Counted from the first letter of the stretch, positions 53,401 through 61,811 are shown. The stretch is DNA of 64,000 bases from DMER64 sp964554535 (GCA_964554535.1 CAZKPB010000013.1:1-64000); one strand, 5' to 3'. The notes: generated by a model from the sequence alone, not told the origin. Translations and numbers: made by a program.

Positions 53401-53528
53401 CGCAGGATGCCGAGGCTGCGGTAACGGCCTATACGCACACTACCGAGATTCTGGGAGCCAACAAGCAGCAAGAGTTGAAGAAAAAGTACGACGACCAGCT
53501 GGAAACGCTATTCAATCAGTATCGATAA
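50478..53528 (+). CDS. DUF2723 (GT117-like) membrane protein
   Basis: A 1016-residue inner-membrane protein with about a dozen helices in the first 600 residues. The DUF2723 signature is FWDCGEFIASSYKLEVGHSPG near 35-55, including the acidic residues seen in PMT-type glycosyltransferases; later AEVYGMSSLFTA and PLQPRERDYSYAGSFYAFAIW near 542-562 are typical. The C-terminal 400 residues are soluble and include HGDNDTFPLWYAQEVEG. It is proposed to be a lipid-linked glycosyltransferase; the sugar and acceptor are unknown. It overlaps the convergent LuxE-like gene by 17 nt. Confidence 0.9.
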   Translation: MEKRIFKKLDCLIGWVVFAISAFVYLATIEPTVSFWDCGEFIASSYKLEVGHSPGNPTFQLLGRFFTLFGDNMHAAMLINAMSALASAFCVLFLFWTVSHLGRRLLEKQGKKMTTGNAIGVWGAAAVGALVYSFSDTAWFSAVEAEVYGMSSLFTAVVFWAILKWEECADEPYANRWIVLIAYLMGLSIGVHLLNLLTIPAIVFIYYYKKYKFTPKGAVLTLLLSGVLILVLLYGIIPWVPKISGWFDLLFVNGLGLPFNSGMTFFVLALLGLLFWGIFTSYKKGKVLWNTILLCTTVIIIGYSSFAMVIIRSVANTPTNENQPDQAFALGSYLARDQYGSAPLFYDGVYNSPYDLWRPETQYVKMDDKYVKVKAAEVPTFKDQDKMFFPRMWSKRESHKGYYDSYVSGNGPKNSAGETMPSFGDNLIFFFDYQVNYMYWRYFMWNFAGRQNDIQGTIPGDPVRGNWESGIGFIDRMHTGDQSKGPDSLVHNVGKNHYYMLPLLLGFIGLFFQWANDKRNTWVTFLLFFLTGLAIVLYINQPPLQPRERDYSYAGSFYAFAIWVGLGVLGIQELLRRFLPHTVSAVAATVLCLFVPFQMLGQNWDDHDRSGRYTARDWGAMYLNSCEPDVNAILITHGDNDTFPLWYAQEVEGTRTDVRIFNTSLMGTDWYIDQMQCRTYNSAPLQFSIPRISYLLGTNDMVPIFERVTDRVSAKQAMGIVGNPKAKVPVSDGSEVNYMPARHLRIPVNKENALACGIVDPKDADRILEYMDIDIPENKNMLMKVEMMFLDLLANYQWDRPIYMVSLAADLDVGVREYLQKEGIIYKLMPFKPGTSNGEAAMNTERSYELLMNTYQWGRMDQSGVLTDYHLLYLYLIQQSVRQEYSALAKSLILNGSSDRAEAVLDKGLEVMKNYPLYFAPQNSLNEVGVMEMIELYYFLKLDDKANALATEFLDQIYQSIDLFLTPFKGGFLSTQDAEAAVTAYTHTTEILGANKQQELKKKYDDQLETLFNQYR

Positions 53529-54465
53529 GCATATTGCATCCCCTGCGCTCGGCGTGGGGGATTCTGCCCAAGACACAGAAGTGCCCGTCCCCCCGGTGCA
53601 CTCCTGTGTCTTCTGTTTCTATGAAGGCGCAGGAATCGGCGTTGGCAAGGTCAATGATGTTGAGACCGCCGCGTACACCGTCCGGCAAAAAGGAGAAGGG
53701 GTCCTGCAGGTCGCGGATGCGTACCTGCAATTGCGGAGGGCAGGCAAAGTAGCCGTCGTTGTCCGTGCAGTAAGCCTGCGAAAGCATTTCGGCCATGGAG
53801 TACTCGCTGTGGATGGCGGCGGCGGGGAAGGCGGTCTGCAGGCGGGCGTGCAGGTCGGTCCGCAAGAGTTCTATGCCTCGGCCCTTCATGCCTCCGGTTT
53901 CAATTACCGTGATGCCGCTATAGGGACAATGGTGGTTTTTGGCAAAATCAAGCAGGGCAAAACTTACGCCAATGAGCCAAACTTTTTGCCCGGTGGCGGC
54001 ACATTGGGCCAGTGTGGCGTGGAGCCGGTCGTGGTCATAAAGGTAATAACCGTTCAAGGGGTGACCGCTTTGCTCCATAAGGGTCTGTACCATATAGACT
54101 AGGGAAGAACCGCTGCGTTCCAGATAGGAGGGCAGCAACCCCAGGATTACGTAATCCGAAGGGTCGCCGTAGAATTGCCGGAAAGTGCCCAGCAGGCTCT
54201 CACGATAAGCGGAAAGGTGTGCCACCGGATGCCGCGAAGGCGTCATACCGGTAGTGGCCGAGGAGGTAAACACGCATTCGGCCGGTGTGGAGGCGGCATA
54301 TACGTAATGCGACTTGAAGAAGCGGATGGGAAGAAAGGGGATTTCCTCTAGGGAACCCACCTGTTCCGGATGGATATCCAACAGGTTGAGGTATTTTGCG
54401 TATACGGGGTTGCGCACCGCCTGGCGGTGGAATATTTCAAGGGCTTGTTCGGTGAAAGAAAGCAT
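53512..54465 (-). CDS. LuxE/PaaK-like acyl-protein synthetase domain protein
   Basis: A 317-residue member of the LuxE acyl-protein synthetase family within the adenylate-forming superfamily. The phosphate-loop motif is FTSSATTGMTPS near 74-85, IPFLPIRFFKSH precedes it near 51-62, and IETGGMKGRG near 193-202 is the conserved LuxE segment. LuxE activates fatty acids; here no luciferase or reductase genes are nearby. The start at 54465 gives a family-like N-terminus, and the gene lies 10 nt after the GH3 gene. A paired role with GH3 is inferred. Confidence 0.82.
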   Translation of the reverse strand: MLSFTEQALEIFHRQAVRNPVYAKYLNLLDIHPEQVGSLEEIPFLPIRFFKSHYVYAASTPAECVFTSSATTGMTPSRHPVAHLSAYRESLLGTFRQFYGDPSDYVILGLLPSYLERSGSSLVYMVQTLMEQSGHPLNGYYLYDHDRLHATLAQCAATGQKVWLIGVSFALLDFAKNHHCPYSGITVIETGGMKGRGIELLRTDLHARLQTAFPAAAIHSEYSMAEMLSQAYCTDNDGYFACPPQLQVRIRDLQDPFSFLPDGVRGGLNIIDLANADSCAFIETEDTGVHRGDGHFCVLGRIPHAERRGCNMLIDTD

Positions 54466-54475
54466 GGCCAATCTG

Positions 54476-56008
54476 CTAGAGTGAAGCGTTGACTTCCAGA
54501 AGTTCGTCCGCAAACTGGCGGGTTCCCCACAGACGGGGAACTTTGCTCTGACCTCCCAATTTGTCGTTGCGGGCCATCCAGCGATAGAAACAGCCTTTCT
54601 TGAGAGATACAATCACGGGAGGATTCATGGTGCCCGTTTCTATGCGTTTGGCCTCGTAATCCGAATTGTGACGCATTAGGGCGCTGTCCAGTTCCTGCAA
54701 AAAGGCTATGGCCGAGTCAGGTTCTTGTTCAAATTCTATGAGCCACTGATGGGCGCCTTTGGCACTGTCATCCATAAAGACCGGTGCCACCGTGTATTCG
54801 CTCACGCGGGCGTGTGTCCGTTCACACGCGGCGGCCAGGGAACGTTCGGCATTTTCTATCATCAACTCTTCTCCAAAGGCGTTGATGAACAACTGGGTGC
54901 GCCCCACTATCCGTATCTTGTGCGGATATAGGGAGGTAAAGCGAACCGTGTCCCCTATGAGGTAACGCCACAAACCGGCATTGGTAGTAATGACCATGGC
55001 GTAGGGCGTGTCTTTTTTGACGGTTTCCAGCGTGTCAAACGCCGTAAACCGGTGCGCCAGGGCATCGTCCAATTTATCCAGAGGTATAAATTCGTAGAAC
55101 ACGCCGGCGTAAGACATCACCTGCATCCCCGGGTCTTCCAGGTCTGTCTGGAACGCAAAGAAGCCCTCTGAGGCGTTGTAGGTTTCCAGATAATGCATAT
55201 TTGGATTGGGAAACAGTTCTTTGTACTGTGCACGGTAAGGTTCAAAGTTAATACCTCCGTGAATAAACAGTTCCATATGGGGCCATACCTGGTGCAGGTT
55301 TTCTTTCCCGCTTTGTTCCAACACCTTGCGCATCAAAATCAGATTCCAGGAAGGAACTCCGGAAAAACTGACAAGGTCTTGATGGGGTGTCAGGCGGCAG
55401 ATGGCATCCACTTTTTCTTCAAAATTGGGATTCAGCGCCACATCGCGTTTGGGAGTGGTGAAGTGGCGGCTAATCCGTGGATTGTTAATCAACAGAAAGG
55501 CCGAGAGGTCTCCAAAGCAAAAAGACGTTTCCACGTCACGGTTGATATGGCGGTTGCCGCCCAAAGTGAGAGATTTTCCCTTGAAAAGACGGCTGTCCGG
55601 ATACAGACGTACGTATTGGGCCAGAATGGTCTGCATACATTTGTAATGGCAGTGGTGCAGGCTTTCCCAGTTGATGGGAATGAATTTGGAACGCGAACTT
55701 GAAGTGCCGCTGGATCTGGCAAACCAGAAGATGGGGCGGTCCCACAATACATCTTTTTCTCCTTTAAGCGACCGCTGGATATAAGGTTCCAATTCATTGT
55801 AGGTATGCAGCGGAATCCGGTTCTGAAAAGCTTCCATGGAATGGATGAACGCCATGTCGTAGGTTTTCCCGAAGGACGTGTTGGAACCTCGGCTCAGCAA
55901 AAAGGACAATACCTTCTTCTGAAAATACTCCGGGCTGGCCCCCGACCCGTCTAATTCTTTGAGAAGCCTATGGTTATAAAGCAAAAATGCGGCGTTGATG
56001 GCTTTCAT
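54476..56008 (-). CDS. GH3-family acyl-acid amido synthetase-like protein
   Basis: A 510-residue protein of the GH3 (auxin-responsive promoter) family, ATP-dependent enzymes that adenylate a carboxylic acid and, in plants, join it to an amino acid. The ATP-binding signature is ARSSGTSSSRSKFIP near 93-107; GGINFEPYRAQYKELFPNPN near 250-269 and the YNASEGFFAFQ segment near 274-284 form the adenylate pocket; YLIGDTVRFTS near 350-360 is also conserved. The substrate in Bacteroidota is unknown. It lies between recO and the LuxE-like gene. Confidence 0.9.
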   Translation of the reverse strand: MKAINAAFLLYNHRLLKELDGSGASPEYFQKKVLSFLLSRGSNTSFGKTYDMAFIHSMEAFQNRIPLHTYNELEPYIQRSLKGEKDVLWDRPIFWFARSSGTSSSRSKFIPINWESLHHCHYKCMQTILAQYVRLYPDSRLFKGKSLTLGGNRHINRDVETSFCFGDLSAFLLINNPRISRHFTTPKRDVALNPNFEEKVDAICRLTPHQDLVSFSGVPSWNLILMRKVLEQSGKENLHQVWPHMELFIHGGINFEPYRAQYKELFPNPNMHYLETYNASEGFFAFQTDLEDPGMQVMSYAGVFYEFIPLDKLDDALAHRFTAFDTLETVKKDTPYAMVITTNAGLWRYLIGDTVRFTSLYPHKIRIVGRTQLFINAFGEELMIENAERSLAAACERTHARVSEYTVAPVFMDDSAKGAHQWLIEFEQEPDSAIAFLQELDSALMRHNSDYEAKRIETGTMNPPVIVSLKKGCFYRWMARNDKLGGQSKVPRLWGTRQFADELLEVNASL

Positions 56009-56035
56009 ATCGGGACAAATGTACGTAGAAAATGG

Positions 56036-56764
56036 TTATCTGGTAAATATTTGGTGCAAAACTCCCGGCGACTGAAGGTCAAGATGTTTTTCCATATGGA
56101 AATCATAGTATTGCAATAGTTGTTTAAGAAAAGCATACCGTTTTTCCCCGTTGCATGCCACCGTGTCTTGAGACGAGGAATTGCCCTGTAAAAAATCAAA
56201 CAGCATACGGGACGTCTCTTTGTCAAAACCTTCCGGGTCGGGGTCCGGCAAGGCGGTGAACCGCGCCGCCGCAATATTGAAGTACGGGGTCTGCGGGCTG
56301 TAGTCGGGTTGCGGCTGATAGCCCAGGTAACGGGTCAGGCGGGTGGCAAATACCAAATGATTATTTGACATATTGTCCCGGGCCTGTTCAAGTTCCAGTA
56401 CAGACTGTTCAATAAATGAGAACAAGGCCGGATTGGCTTCCACTTCCCTTACGCTTTTGTAGAGGAGTTCTCCCATAAACAATGCCATGGCATTCTTTCG
56501 GACATCACAGCATATATTGTCCAGCAGGGTGGCGCGGTGGTACTCTTTAAGGTATTGAAGATCGTTTTTGGGATTGTAGTAGGCTTGGGCTTCCAGCAGG
56601 CTCAGGGGATGAAACAGGGCGGCAAGTGCCTTGTGTTGCGGTCGTCTGATGCCTTTCAGCACATAGTTCTGGCGGCCGTACACATTGGTGTAGGCGTATA
56701 CCAGCAGGCTGCTTTCCTTATACGGCCGGGTATGCAATACTATCAGCGTCAGGGGTTGGATCAT
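56036..56764 (-). CDS. recO: DNA repair protein RecO
   Basis: Mediator that loads RecA with RecR. It has 242 residues: an N-terminal OB fold beginning TLIVLHTRPYKESSLLVYAYT near 6-26, with GRQNYVLKGIRRP, then a helical domain. The zinc-finger cysteines found in some RecO proteins are not evident. Its ATG overlaps the rdgB stop (ATGA), and GH3 follows after 27 nt. Confidence 0.92.
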   Translation of the reverse strand: MIQPLTLIVLHTRPYKESSLLVYAYTNVYGRQNYVLKGIRRPQHKALAALFHPLSLLEAQAYYNPKNDLQYLKEYHRATLLDNICCDVRKNAMALFMGELLYKSVREVEANPALFSFIEQSVLELEQARDNMSNNHLVFATRLTRYLGYQPQPDYSPQTPYFNIAAARFTALPDPDPEGFDKETSRMLFDFLQGNSSSQDTVACNGEKRYAFLKQLLQYYDFHMEKHLDLQSPGVLHQIFTR

Positions 56765-57330
56765 AAGAGATGTTGTGCAAACAGTGACAAGGCGCGGCCA
56801 CGATGAGAGATGAGGTTTTTTTGCCCGGTACCCAGTTGGGAAAAAGTCTCGCTGAAGCCGTCAGGGACAAAGACAGGGTCATAGCCAAACCCTCCCGTTC
56901 CCCGCATTTGGGTCAACAGACGGCCTTTCACTATTCCTTCAAAATAAAGACTGTCTTCTTCTGTTATATAGCAAATTACACAACGGAACCTCGCGTTCCG
57001 GTTAACAACGCCCTCCATCTCGTGCAATAATTTTTGCAGGTTATCCCGGGCATTGCATTGCATCCCCGCGTAACGGGCCGAGTACACGCCCGGGGCTCCG
57101 TGAAGCGCCTCCACTTCCAGACCGGTATCATCGGCAAAACAGGGGCGGTGAAACCGTTCCCATATAAAATGTGCCTTTTGAAAGGCGTTTTCTTTCAGCG
57201 TGGTGCCGGTTTCCGGAATTTCTTGTACAAAGCCCAGTGCGGACGGCATAATAATTGAAACTGTAGGCCCCAGGATGGCCTGAGCTTCTGCACATTTGTG
57301 CTTGTTGGCGGTGGCAAAGAGTATTTCCAT
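56761..57330 (-). CDS. rdgB: XTP/dITP diphosphatase (RdgB/HAM1)
   Basis: Hydrolyses non-canonical purine nucleotides such as dITP and XTP. It has 189 residues. ATANKHK near 6-12 is the substrate-binding start, FADDTGLEVEAL near 63-74 holds the catalytic and metal-binding acidic residues, PGVYSARYAG near 78-87, and GTGGFGYDPVFVP near 142-154 completes the fold. The ATG at 57330 directly follows a -7 box; the longer frame upstream is promoter and divergent gene sequence. Confidence 0.96.
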   Translation of the reverse strand: MEILFATANKHKCAEAQAILGPTVSIIMPSALGFVQEIPETGTTLKENAFQKAHFIWERFHRPCFADDTGLEVEALHGAPGVYSARYAGMQCNARDNLQKLLHEMEGVVNRNARFRCVICYITEEDSLYFEGIVKGRLLTQMRGTGGFGYDPVFVPDGFSETFSQLGTGQKNLISHRGRALSLFAQHLL

Positions 57331-57333
57331 AGT

Positions 57334-57341
57334 CAAATATA
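57334..57341 (-). promoter_or_regulatory. -7 promoter box for the rdgB-recO-GH3-LuxE operon
   Basis: The minus strand reads TATATTTG, ending 3 nt before the rdgB ATG, predicting a leaderless mRNA. Confidence 0.6.
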
Positions 57342-57364
57342 GATAAATTGACCAAGAATAGTTG

Positions 57365-57372
57365 TATTTTTG
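57365..57372 (+). promoter_or_regulatory. -7 promoter box for the S41 protease gene
   Basis: TATTTTTG fits TAnnTTTG, 21 nt before the ATG at 57394 and 23 nt from the divergent rdgB box. Confidence 0.5.
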
Positions 57373-57393
57373 TTTGAATAAACCTTTTTCCAA

Positions 57394-58950
57394 ATGAAGC
57401 GAATATTTGTTACGGCAGCGGTGGCGCTTAGTTTGCTCTCTTTCAACGCCAATGCGCAGAGTCCCGCGTTTAACACGGCCAAAAGTCTGGATATCTTCCA
57501 TTCCATTATACGTGAAATTTCCCTGTTTTATGTAGATACCGTGGCGGTGGACAAATTGGTATATACCGGCATAGAGGCGATGCTTGCCTCTATGGATCCC
57601 TATACGGAATTTATTCCGGAAGAGGATAATGAGAATCTGGAAATGATGACCACCGGCAGTTACGGTGGGGTGGGCGCGTTAATCAAGAAAAAGGAAGGAG
57701 AACCGGTATTGATTTCCGAACCTTATGAAAACTCGCCTATAGCCAAGGCCGGCTTGGTGGCCGGAGATTCCATTTTGGCCATCAACGGAGAATCTACACT
57801 CAATTTGTCTGCAGACCAGTGCAGCGCAAAGATGAAGGGCGACCCCGGCACTCCGGTGAACTTCCGGATCAAACGTTATGTGCAGAATGACACCCTTGAC
57901 TATACGGTAATCAGAGAGAAGGTGCACGTTTCCGACGTGGGGCTTGCCTGTGTGCTGCAGGACAGCATAGCCTATCTGCGGGTTACCGGTTTTACTCAGG
58001 GAGGGGCGCAGGATGTGCGCAACGCCCTGCAACAGATGAAATCCGAGGCCGACCTCAAAGGCATTATCCTGGATTTGCGTAATAACGGAGGCGGACTTAT
58101 GGAGGAGGCCATCGAGCTGCTTTCGGTTTTTCTGCCCAGACATACAATGGTAGTATCCGCCAAAGGCAGAGTGGAACAAGCCAACAGGGAATATTTCACC
58201 AAGGACGAGCCCCTTGACACCACCACACCGCTGTTGGTTATGGTAAACGGCAACTCGGCGTCTTCTTCAGAGATTGTGGCCGGAGCCATTCAGGACCTCA
58301 AGAGAGGCCGTCTGGTGGGAACGCGCACTTTTGGAAAAGGCCTGGTGCAGGCTATCAGACCGCTCAGTTTCAATGCCAATCTGAAAATCACCACGGCTAA
58401 GTATTATATTCCCAGCGGCCGATGCGTACAGGCCATAGATTATTCCAACCGCAAGGAAGACGGTACTCCCGACACCAATGCCGACGGCGGTATTAAGCCC
58501 GATGTGGAAATCAAGATGCCTCCTTACAACCGGGTAACCGTAGAGTTGGTGGCCAGAGATTACCTGCACGACTATTCGCTTGAATTTTTCCGCCATAACC
58601 GCTCCATTGCTCCGGCCGAGTCATTTACCTTGACCGACAGTCAGTATGAAGACTTTGTAAACTTTACGGCCGCCAAAGAATTCGATGACCGTACCGGTAC
58701 GGAAATCCTGTTGTCCGAGTTCAAGGAAATAGCCCGGGCCGAGGGCTATGACACTCTTTTGGCTGACCAGATAGCCTCTTTGTCCCAACAGCTTGTGACC
58801 GACAAAGTCACCGACTTGCACCACTACCGTGACGAGATTAAACCTCTGCTGGAAGAAGAAATCTGTTGCAGGTATTATTTTCAGCAGGGTAGTCTGCGTA
58901 ATTTCATCAAAAATGACACGCAATTGGACCGGGCGTTAAAATTGTTCTAG
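57394..58950 (+). CDS. S41 family C-terminal processing protease (CtpA-like)
   Basis: A 518-residue exported protease. The signal peptide is about 1-21 (ending NANAQ). A PDZ domain (about 85-165, with GGVGALIKKKEGEPVLIS and SPIAKAGLVAGDSILAINGE) precedes the S41 catalytic domain: LDLRNNGGGL near 226-235, nucleophile Ser in GNSASSSEIVAGAIQD near 286-301 and the general-base Lys in RTFGKGLVQ near 310-318. It trims C-termini of periplasmic proteins. The C-terminal region past residue 400 is helical. It is a full catalytic form, unlike the lipoprotein S41 at 34476. Confidence 0.95.
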   Translation: MKRIFVTAAVALSLLSFNANAQSPAFNTAKSLDIFHSIIREISLFYVDTVAVDKLVYTGIEAMLASMDPYTEFIPEEDNENLEMMTTGSYGGVGALIKKKEGEPVLISEPYENSPIAKAGLVAGDSILAINGESTLNLSADQCSAKMKGDPGTPVNFRIKRYVQNDTLDYTVIREKVHVSDVGLACVLQDSIAYLRVTGFTQGGAQDVRNALQQMKSEADLKGIILDLRNNGGGLMEEAIELLSVFLPRHTMVVSAKGRVEQANREYFTKDEPLDTTTPLLVMVNGNSASSSEIVAGAIQDLKRGRLVGTRTFGKGLVQAIRPLSFNANLKITTAKYYIPSGRCVQAIDYSNRKEDGTPDTNADGGIKPDVEIKMPPYNRVTVELVARDYLHDYSLEFFRHNRSIAPAESFTLTDSQYEDFVNFTAAKEFDDRTGTEILLSEFKEIARAEGYDTLLADQIASLSQQLVTDKVTDLHHYRDEIKPLLEEEICCRYYFQQGSLRNFIKNDTQLDRALKLF

Positions 58951-58959
58951 ATATAAATG

Positions 58960-58967
58960 TAATTTTG
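58960..58967 (+). promoter_or_regulatory. -7 promoter box for bactofilin
   Basis: TAATTTTG fits TAnnTTTG, 10 nt after the S41 stop. The leader is about 30 or 60 nt, depending on the start used. Confidence 0.45.
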
Positions 58968-59028
58968 CGTCCATTATTATTCAGTTACCCTAGTTTCACT
59001 TATGTTATCCACAAAAAAATATACCACA

Positions 59029-59469
59029 ATGGCGATAGAAGAAAAAAACGGCTCTTCGTTAAACAATGTAACCCGAATTTGTCCCAACACCCAAATCATT
59101 GGTAATATCATCACCCAGCACGATATCCGCGTGGACGGGGAAATAGACGGAGAAATCAAGACAGAAGGCAAACTTGTGATTGGAGAAAGCGGCAAATGTA
59201 AAGGAAAGGTTCAATGCAAAAACGTAGACATCAGCGGATCTTTTGACGGAGTGTTGACTATTTCCGAGTTGGCTTCCCTGCGTGACAAATGCGTTTTTGT
59301 AGGTGAGTTGCACACCGACCAGTTATCCATTGAACCCACGGTCCGCATCAGTTGCCAGATTATTTCCCAGGAATTGTCGGGGCATAAGGACGAAAAGAAA
59401 CCGTTAGGAGCTCCTGCAGCCCAGAACGGTGCCACTACTCCTCCGGTGCCCGGTTCCAACAACCGCTAA
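59029..59469 (+). CDS. Bactofilin-family polymer-forming protein
   Basis: A 146-residue cytoskeletal protein. The bactofilin beta-helix is visible as repeats of hydrophobic strands: IGNIITQHDIRVDGEIDGEIKTEGKLVIGESG near 22-53, CKNVDISGSFDGVLTI and VGELHTDQLSIEP, flanked by a short N-terminal tail and a Pro/Ala-rich C-terminal tail. Bactofilins polymerise and position cell-wall enzymes. The ATG at 59029 is preferred for its A-rich upstream context; ATG 59002 would add nine residues. It ends 3 nt from the convergent MATE gene. Confidence 0.88.
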   Translation: MAIEEKNGSSLNNVTRICPNTQIIGNIITQHDIRVDGEIDGEIKTEGKLVIGESGKCKGKVQCKNVDISGSFDGVLTISELASLRDKCVFVGELHTDQLSIEPTVRISCQIISQELSGHKDEKKPLGAPAAQNGATTPPVPGSNNR

Positions 59470-59472
59470 GCG

Positions 59473-60786
59473 TTATTCTATTCTACCGAACACGTGTTTC
59501 CCGGCCATAAACGATTGGGCGAGGGAACGCGTAACAAGGTGCGCCGCATACCCAATCCAGAGTGACTGGATGCCCAGTGCATGCCTGAAGGCAAAGTAAC
59601 ACAGGTAAAAAGCGGCCACCGACAGCAACATAGTGTTTCTGAGCGCCACCCCCGCGGTCGCCCCAATGTAGATTCCGTCCCAGGTAAAGGTAAGACAAGA
59701 GATGAGCGGCATAAAGTACAGCCAGACAAGGAACGGCTGAGCGGCTTCTATCACTTCTTGCGTGGAGGTCATCAGGCGCAGCAGCCCCTGGTCGCAAAGA
59801 ACGTAGGCCAGCGTAGAGAAAACACCCACCCAGAACCCCCAGAAAAACAGTTGGCGGACCGCAACGCGGAGGGCTTCCCTGTTGCGGGCGCCAATATATT
59901 TGCCGACCAGGGCTTCTCCGGCATAGGCAAAACCATCCAGAATGTAGGAATAGAGTAGCAGCAACTTCATCATTATGGTGGCAACCGCCAGCAAGGTATC
60001 TCCGTAATCCGCCGCAAAAAACGTGAATCCATTGTATATCAAAAGCATACATCCGGACCGTATAAACAGGTTACCGCTCAATGAGAAAAACCGCTTAATC
60101 TGGCTCCACTGCAATACACCCTTGAGTTGCAGGTATTTTTTGTATTTGCCAAAAGAGAGGCCCAACAGCAGAAAACCGACAAGCAACCCCGTGTATTGGG
60201 CTATCAGCGTGCCCCAGGCAATGCCGCTCACCCCCATCCCGCGGTACAGACTCAGGTAAATACTCAACACCACATTACTCACATTGATGACAACATCCAT
60301 CACCATGGAAGCGAGTGTATTCTGCATGCCAATAAACCATCCGCGCAGGGCAAAGAGCGGCAGTACGGCCGGTGCCGCCCAGATACGAATGTGAAAATAA
60401 GTCCGGGCAAAACTTTCCACTTGGGGAGAGGAAGGGGTCAGCCACAGGATCAGATTGGCAAAAGGCCATTGAATCAACAGTACCAGAATGGAAATTCCCC
60501 ACGCGGTGAGCAGACTCTGTGTCCCGGTGCGCACCGCCTCGGCAAAATCTCCCCGACCGTATGCCTGTGCTGTAAGTCCGGCCGTACTGATGCGTAAAAA
60601 CCCGAAGTTCCAGTATAACAGGTCAAACAGCATGGACCCTATGGCAATTCCGCCAATAGCAGCGGCCGACCCCAACCGTCCGGCAATGGCAGTGTCGGTC
60701 ATACCCACCAAGGGAATGGTGATTCCGGCCACAATGCTGGGAATGGCGAGACGAAAAATCTGCCGGTTCATGCTGCTGTTTTTCAT
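59473..60786 (-). CDS. MATE family efflux transporter
   Basis: A 437-residue inner-membrane antiporter with about 12 helices in two homologous bundles. The N-terminal RLAIPSIVAGITIPLVGMTDTAIAGRLG stretch and a second MatE repeat (near 230-400) are typical of the DinF-like branch. It exports organic cations or drugs using sodium or proton gradients; the substrate is unknown. It lies 5 nt after rsgA, so the two are probably cotranscribed. ATG 60786 is used; an internal Met at residue 6 is possible. Confidence 0.92.
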   Translation of the reverse strand: MKNSSMNRQIFRLAIPSIVAGITIPLVGMTDTAIAGRLGSAAAIGGIAIGSMLFDLLYWNFGFLRISTAGLTAQAYGRGDFAEAVRTGTQSLLTAWGISILVLLIQWPFANLILWLTPSSPQVESFARTYFHIRIWAAPAVLPLFALRGWFIGMQNTLASMVMDVVINVSNVVLSIYLSLYRGMGVSGIAWGTLIAQYTGLLVGFLLLGLSFGKYKKYLQLKGVLQWSQIKRFFSLSGNLFIRSGCMLLIYNGFTFFAADYGDTLLAVATIMMKLLLLYSYILDGFAYAGEALVGKYIGARNREALRVAVRQLFFWGFWVGVFSTLAYVLCDQGLLRLMTSTQEVIEAAQPFLVWLYFMPLISCLTFTWDGIYIGATAGVALRNTMLLSVAAFYLCYFAFRHALGIQSLWIGYAAHLVTRSLAQSFMAGKHVFGRIE

Positions 60787-60791
60787 GGGGA

Positions 60792-61763
60792 TCAGATGCG
60801 GTATTTTGAGCCGTCGGGGTCATCCATGAGTTTCAAATAACTCTGGTAACGTGCTTCGGAAATGGTACCGGCTTCCACCGCTTCCTTTACCGCGCAGTGA
60901 GGTTCGTGCACATGCGTGCACGGATTGTATTTGCATCCGGCCGAGGCGGCAAATATTTCCGGAAAATAGTGATAGATTTCAGAACGGTTCATTTCCAGCA
61001 GGCCGAATCCTCTGATACCCGGGCTGTCAATAATGTACCCTCCTTGTGAAAGAGGGTGCATCTGGTAAAAGGTGGTGGTGTGTTTTCCAGTAAGGTGCGC
61101 CATGGAAATGGGGGCTGTCTTTAAATCCAGCCCGGGATCCAGTGCATTGGCCAGGGAAGACTTGCCTACCCCTGAAACCCCTGCAAACAGCGAAATTTTT
61201 TCCTTCAGCTCTTCCCTGTGCGCCTCCATCCCCATCCCCGTTTTGGCCGAGACTTCCCGCACGCAGTAACCCGCTCCGCGGTAAATGGCGGTCAGGCGAT
61301 CGGCATCTTCACGGTACCGGGGAATTTCATCAAGCTCGTCGCATTTGTTGAGCAACAATACCGCCGGCACACGGTAGGCCTGGCAGGTTACCAGCAGCCG
61401 GTCAATGAAAGCCAGTGGGGTTTGCGGTTCCGTGGCACTCAGCACCAGATAGGCTGTATCAATATTGGCGGCAATGATATGCGCCTGTCGGGAAAGGTTG
61501 GTTGACTTGCGGATCAGATAGTTGCGTCTGGGATGGATGGTGGTGATGAGGGCTTCCCCCTCTGTGCCGTGGGTGGATTCTTGAAAATAACCGTCCACCA
61601 GGTCGCCGACGGCCAGCGGATTGGTGAGAGAGTCTCCCTTCAGTCTTATTTTACCGCGCAATACGGCAGAAAAAGGGTGCCATTGCGGAAGCAGGCATAA
61701 TTTATACATGTTGCCTGTCTGCCTGATTACGGTAGCGTTGGTGAAAGAGTTGGTCCGGCTCAT
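60792..61763 (-). CDS. rsgA: Small ribosomal subunit biogenesis GTPase RsgA
   Basis: A circularly permuted GTPase acting late in 30S assembly. It has 323 residues: an OB domain (about 1-75), G4 motif NKCDE near 134-138, then G1 GVSGVGKSS near 196-204, G3 DSPGIRGFGL near 243-252, and a C-terminal zinc motif CKYNPCTHVHEPHC near 276-289. The ATG at 61763 is just inside the divergent gap with the polyprenyl synthetase gene; the longer frame enters that gene. A TATCTTCG box (variant -7) lies just upstream on the minus strand. Confidence 0.94.
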   Translation of the reverse strand: MSRTNSFTNATVIRQTGNMYKLCLLPQWHPFSAVLRGKIRLKGDSLTNPLAVGDLVDGYFQESTHGTEGEALITTIHPRRNYLIRKSTNLSRQAHIIAANIDTAYLVLSATEPQTPLAFIDRLLVTCQAYRVPAVLLLNKCDELDEIPRYREDADRLTAIYRGAGYCVREVSAKTGMGMEAHREELKEKISLFAGVSGVGKSSLANALDPGLDLKTAPISMAHLTGKHTTTFYQMHPLSQGGYIIDSPGIRGFGLLEMNRSEIYHYFPEIFAASAGCKYNPCTHVHEPHCAVKEAVEAGTISEARYQSYLKLMDDPDGSKYRI

Positions 61764-61799
61764 TTGGCGGCGAAGATACAAAAATGTACAAAAAAGGGT

Positions 61800-61807
61800 T
61801 AACTTTG
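61800..61807 (+). promoter_or_regulatory. -7 promoter box for the polyprenyl synthetase gene
   Basis: TAACTTTG followed by CCCC and ATG predicts a leaderless mRNA. Confidence 0.6.
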
Positions 61808-61811
61808 CCCC

